IMG/VR virus record: IMGVR_UViG_3300044960_000372 | Coordinates: 1 to 37,322 of that record | Source of the DNA: a virus | Direction: 5' to 3' (one strand) | Length of the DNA stretch: 37,322 nt | Shown here: positions 36,808-37,322 of the stretch, piece by piece | Position numbering within the stretch: the first letter of the stretch is position 1 | How the letters are laid out: each line of letters starts with the position of its first letter | The notes under the pieces: generated by a model | The model's input: the letters and a program-made list of their open reading frames with translations, nothing else | What the model was told of the DNA's origin: nothing | The model's database searches: none | Made by a program: the position numbers and the translations under genes

Positions 36808-37160
36808 CCAGCAAGCAGCAGGAGATTCCCCGCGTGACCGTTATCCAGGACGAGGCCAACTACCGCAGGCTGTCGGAGCCGTTCTCTAGCTTCGACGAAG
36901 TGGACGATGCGCTCCTGGGCTTCACGAAGGAGCTGAGGGAGATCCGAAACAAGTACAGGCTCCGCGACGTCTACGTCGTCATCTCAGGCAGCGCGATCGG
37001 CGAGGACGGCGTCGAGCGCGAGTGGATCGTCTCGCAGATGCACGGCGACGGTCTGCGCGCGGAGACCATGGCGGCGTGGGCGTACGGCCAGGAGTCGGCG
37101 CGGCACGCCGAGGCGATCGCCGAGCTCGTCGGCGCTGGCGGGAGCGCGCGGAGGAAGTGA
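36804..37160 (+). CDS. Hypothetical protein at the circular junction
   Basis: This 118-residue protein starts MTSKQQEIPRVTVIQDEANY. Its alpha/beta pattern has VDDALLGFTKELREIRNKYR, DVYVVISGSAIGEDGVE and a C-terminal helix. GGAGG lies six bases before the ATG. No family is recognised. The stop shares TGATG with an ATG at 37160 that opens the ASCH-like frame across the circle junction. Confidence 0.55.
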   Translation: MTSKQQEIPRVTVIQDEANYRRLSEPFSSFDEVDDALLGFTKELREIRNKYRLRDVYVVISGSAIGEDGVEREWIVSQMHGDGLRAETMAAWAYGQESARHAEAIAELVGAGGSARRK

Positions 37161-37322
37161 TGCGGACGACGACGCCGAGGGCCGGAGGCGCTCCGCGTCC
37201 GGGAGTACCCGCGATGATGAGAGAGAATCCGAGGGAGCGCCCGATCCTGTTCTCCGGCCCGATGGTGCACGCGCTCCTCGACGGACGGAAGACGGTCACG
37301 CGGCGGATCGTGCGCGAGCGCG
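37160..37322 (+). CDS. 5' part of the ASCH-like gene (second copy, cut by window end)
   Basis: From the ATG at 37160 the frame reads MRTTTPRAGGAPRPGVPA and then joins the ASCH-like start (copy of 19). The DNA from 37196 onward duplicates bases 1-127. On the closed circle it continues at base 128 and ends at 477, for 170 residues. The internal ATG at 37214 with GGGAG is the other possible start. Confidence 0.65.
   Translation, partial: MRTTTPRAGGAPRPGVPAMMRENPRERPILFSGPMVHALLDGRKTVTRRIVRER
37196..37322. repeat. Terminal direct repeat, right copy (assembly overlap)
   Basis: Exact copy of bases 1-127. Joining the two gives one continuous gene and a 37,195-bp circle. Confidence 0.9.

Overview
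The window is a complete, terminally redundant assembly of a temperate, contractile-tailed (myovirus-like) bacteriophage. Bases 1-127 recur exactly at 37196-37322, so the unique genome is 37,195 bp and is circular as assembled. Base composition is very GC-rich throughout, GTG/TTG starts are frequent, and the two phage-borne lipoproteins are cysteine-rich. A high-GC Gram-negative host is likely. A myxobacterium-like host is possible, but that is an inference with no direct marker.

Layout. (1) The late arm is on the minus strand and read leftward from about 23.05 kb to 1.72 kb: two HTH proteins (small-terminase candidates), large terminase, Mu gp29-like portal, Mu I-like protease, scaffold-like protein, decoration-like protein, Mu T-like major capsid, neck genes, sheath, tube, tail chaperone with a programmed -1 frameshift, tape measure, baseplate (hub/spike, gp46-like, gp47/J-like, gp48/I-like), a poly-glycine adhesin, a repeat-bearing tail fibre, and a lysis cassette. 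(2) The left early arm is on the minus strand from 28.3 to 23.7 kb: Cro-like HTH, small ORFs, excisionase-like HTH, tyrosine integrase, attP (half a tRNA-Lys flanked by 30-bp arm repeats), replication initiator-like protein, DnaC-like loader and RusA-like resolvase. (3) The right early arm is on the plus strand from 28.4 kb through the circular junction to 1.76 kb: repressor, small genes, RecT, PD-(D/E)XK exonuclease, DUF1643, pentapeptide-repeat protein, another PD-(D/E)XK nuclease, a frameshifted cytosine-5 methyltransferase, an ASCH-like protein and accessory ORFs.

Control. Two copies of one promoter/operator lie in inverted orientation (23-bp perfect inverted repeat) at 28.31 and 29.55 kb. 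They would fire the left and right early operons away from each other, with repressor and lipoprotein genes between them. The left promoter is placed so that the Cro-like mRNA would be leaderless. In the late arm a 17-bp element, GTGACGCCTTCTTTTGT, occurs five times, always overlapping or abutting the stop codon of one gene and lying 8-22 nt before the start of the next. Those five starts lack a visible Shine-Dalgarno sequence. This is the most unusual signal in the window.

Other notable points: a textbook H-type pseudoknot behind the tail-chaperone slippery site; a Mu-type virion combined with site-specific (not transposing) integration; two lipoprotein genes inserted against the direction of their surroundings; and internal duplications (a 42-codon DUF1643 fragment, a duplicated small C-terminal domain broken by a GC-rich repeat array, and a duplicated leader segment).
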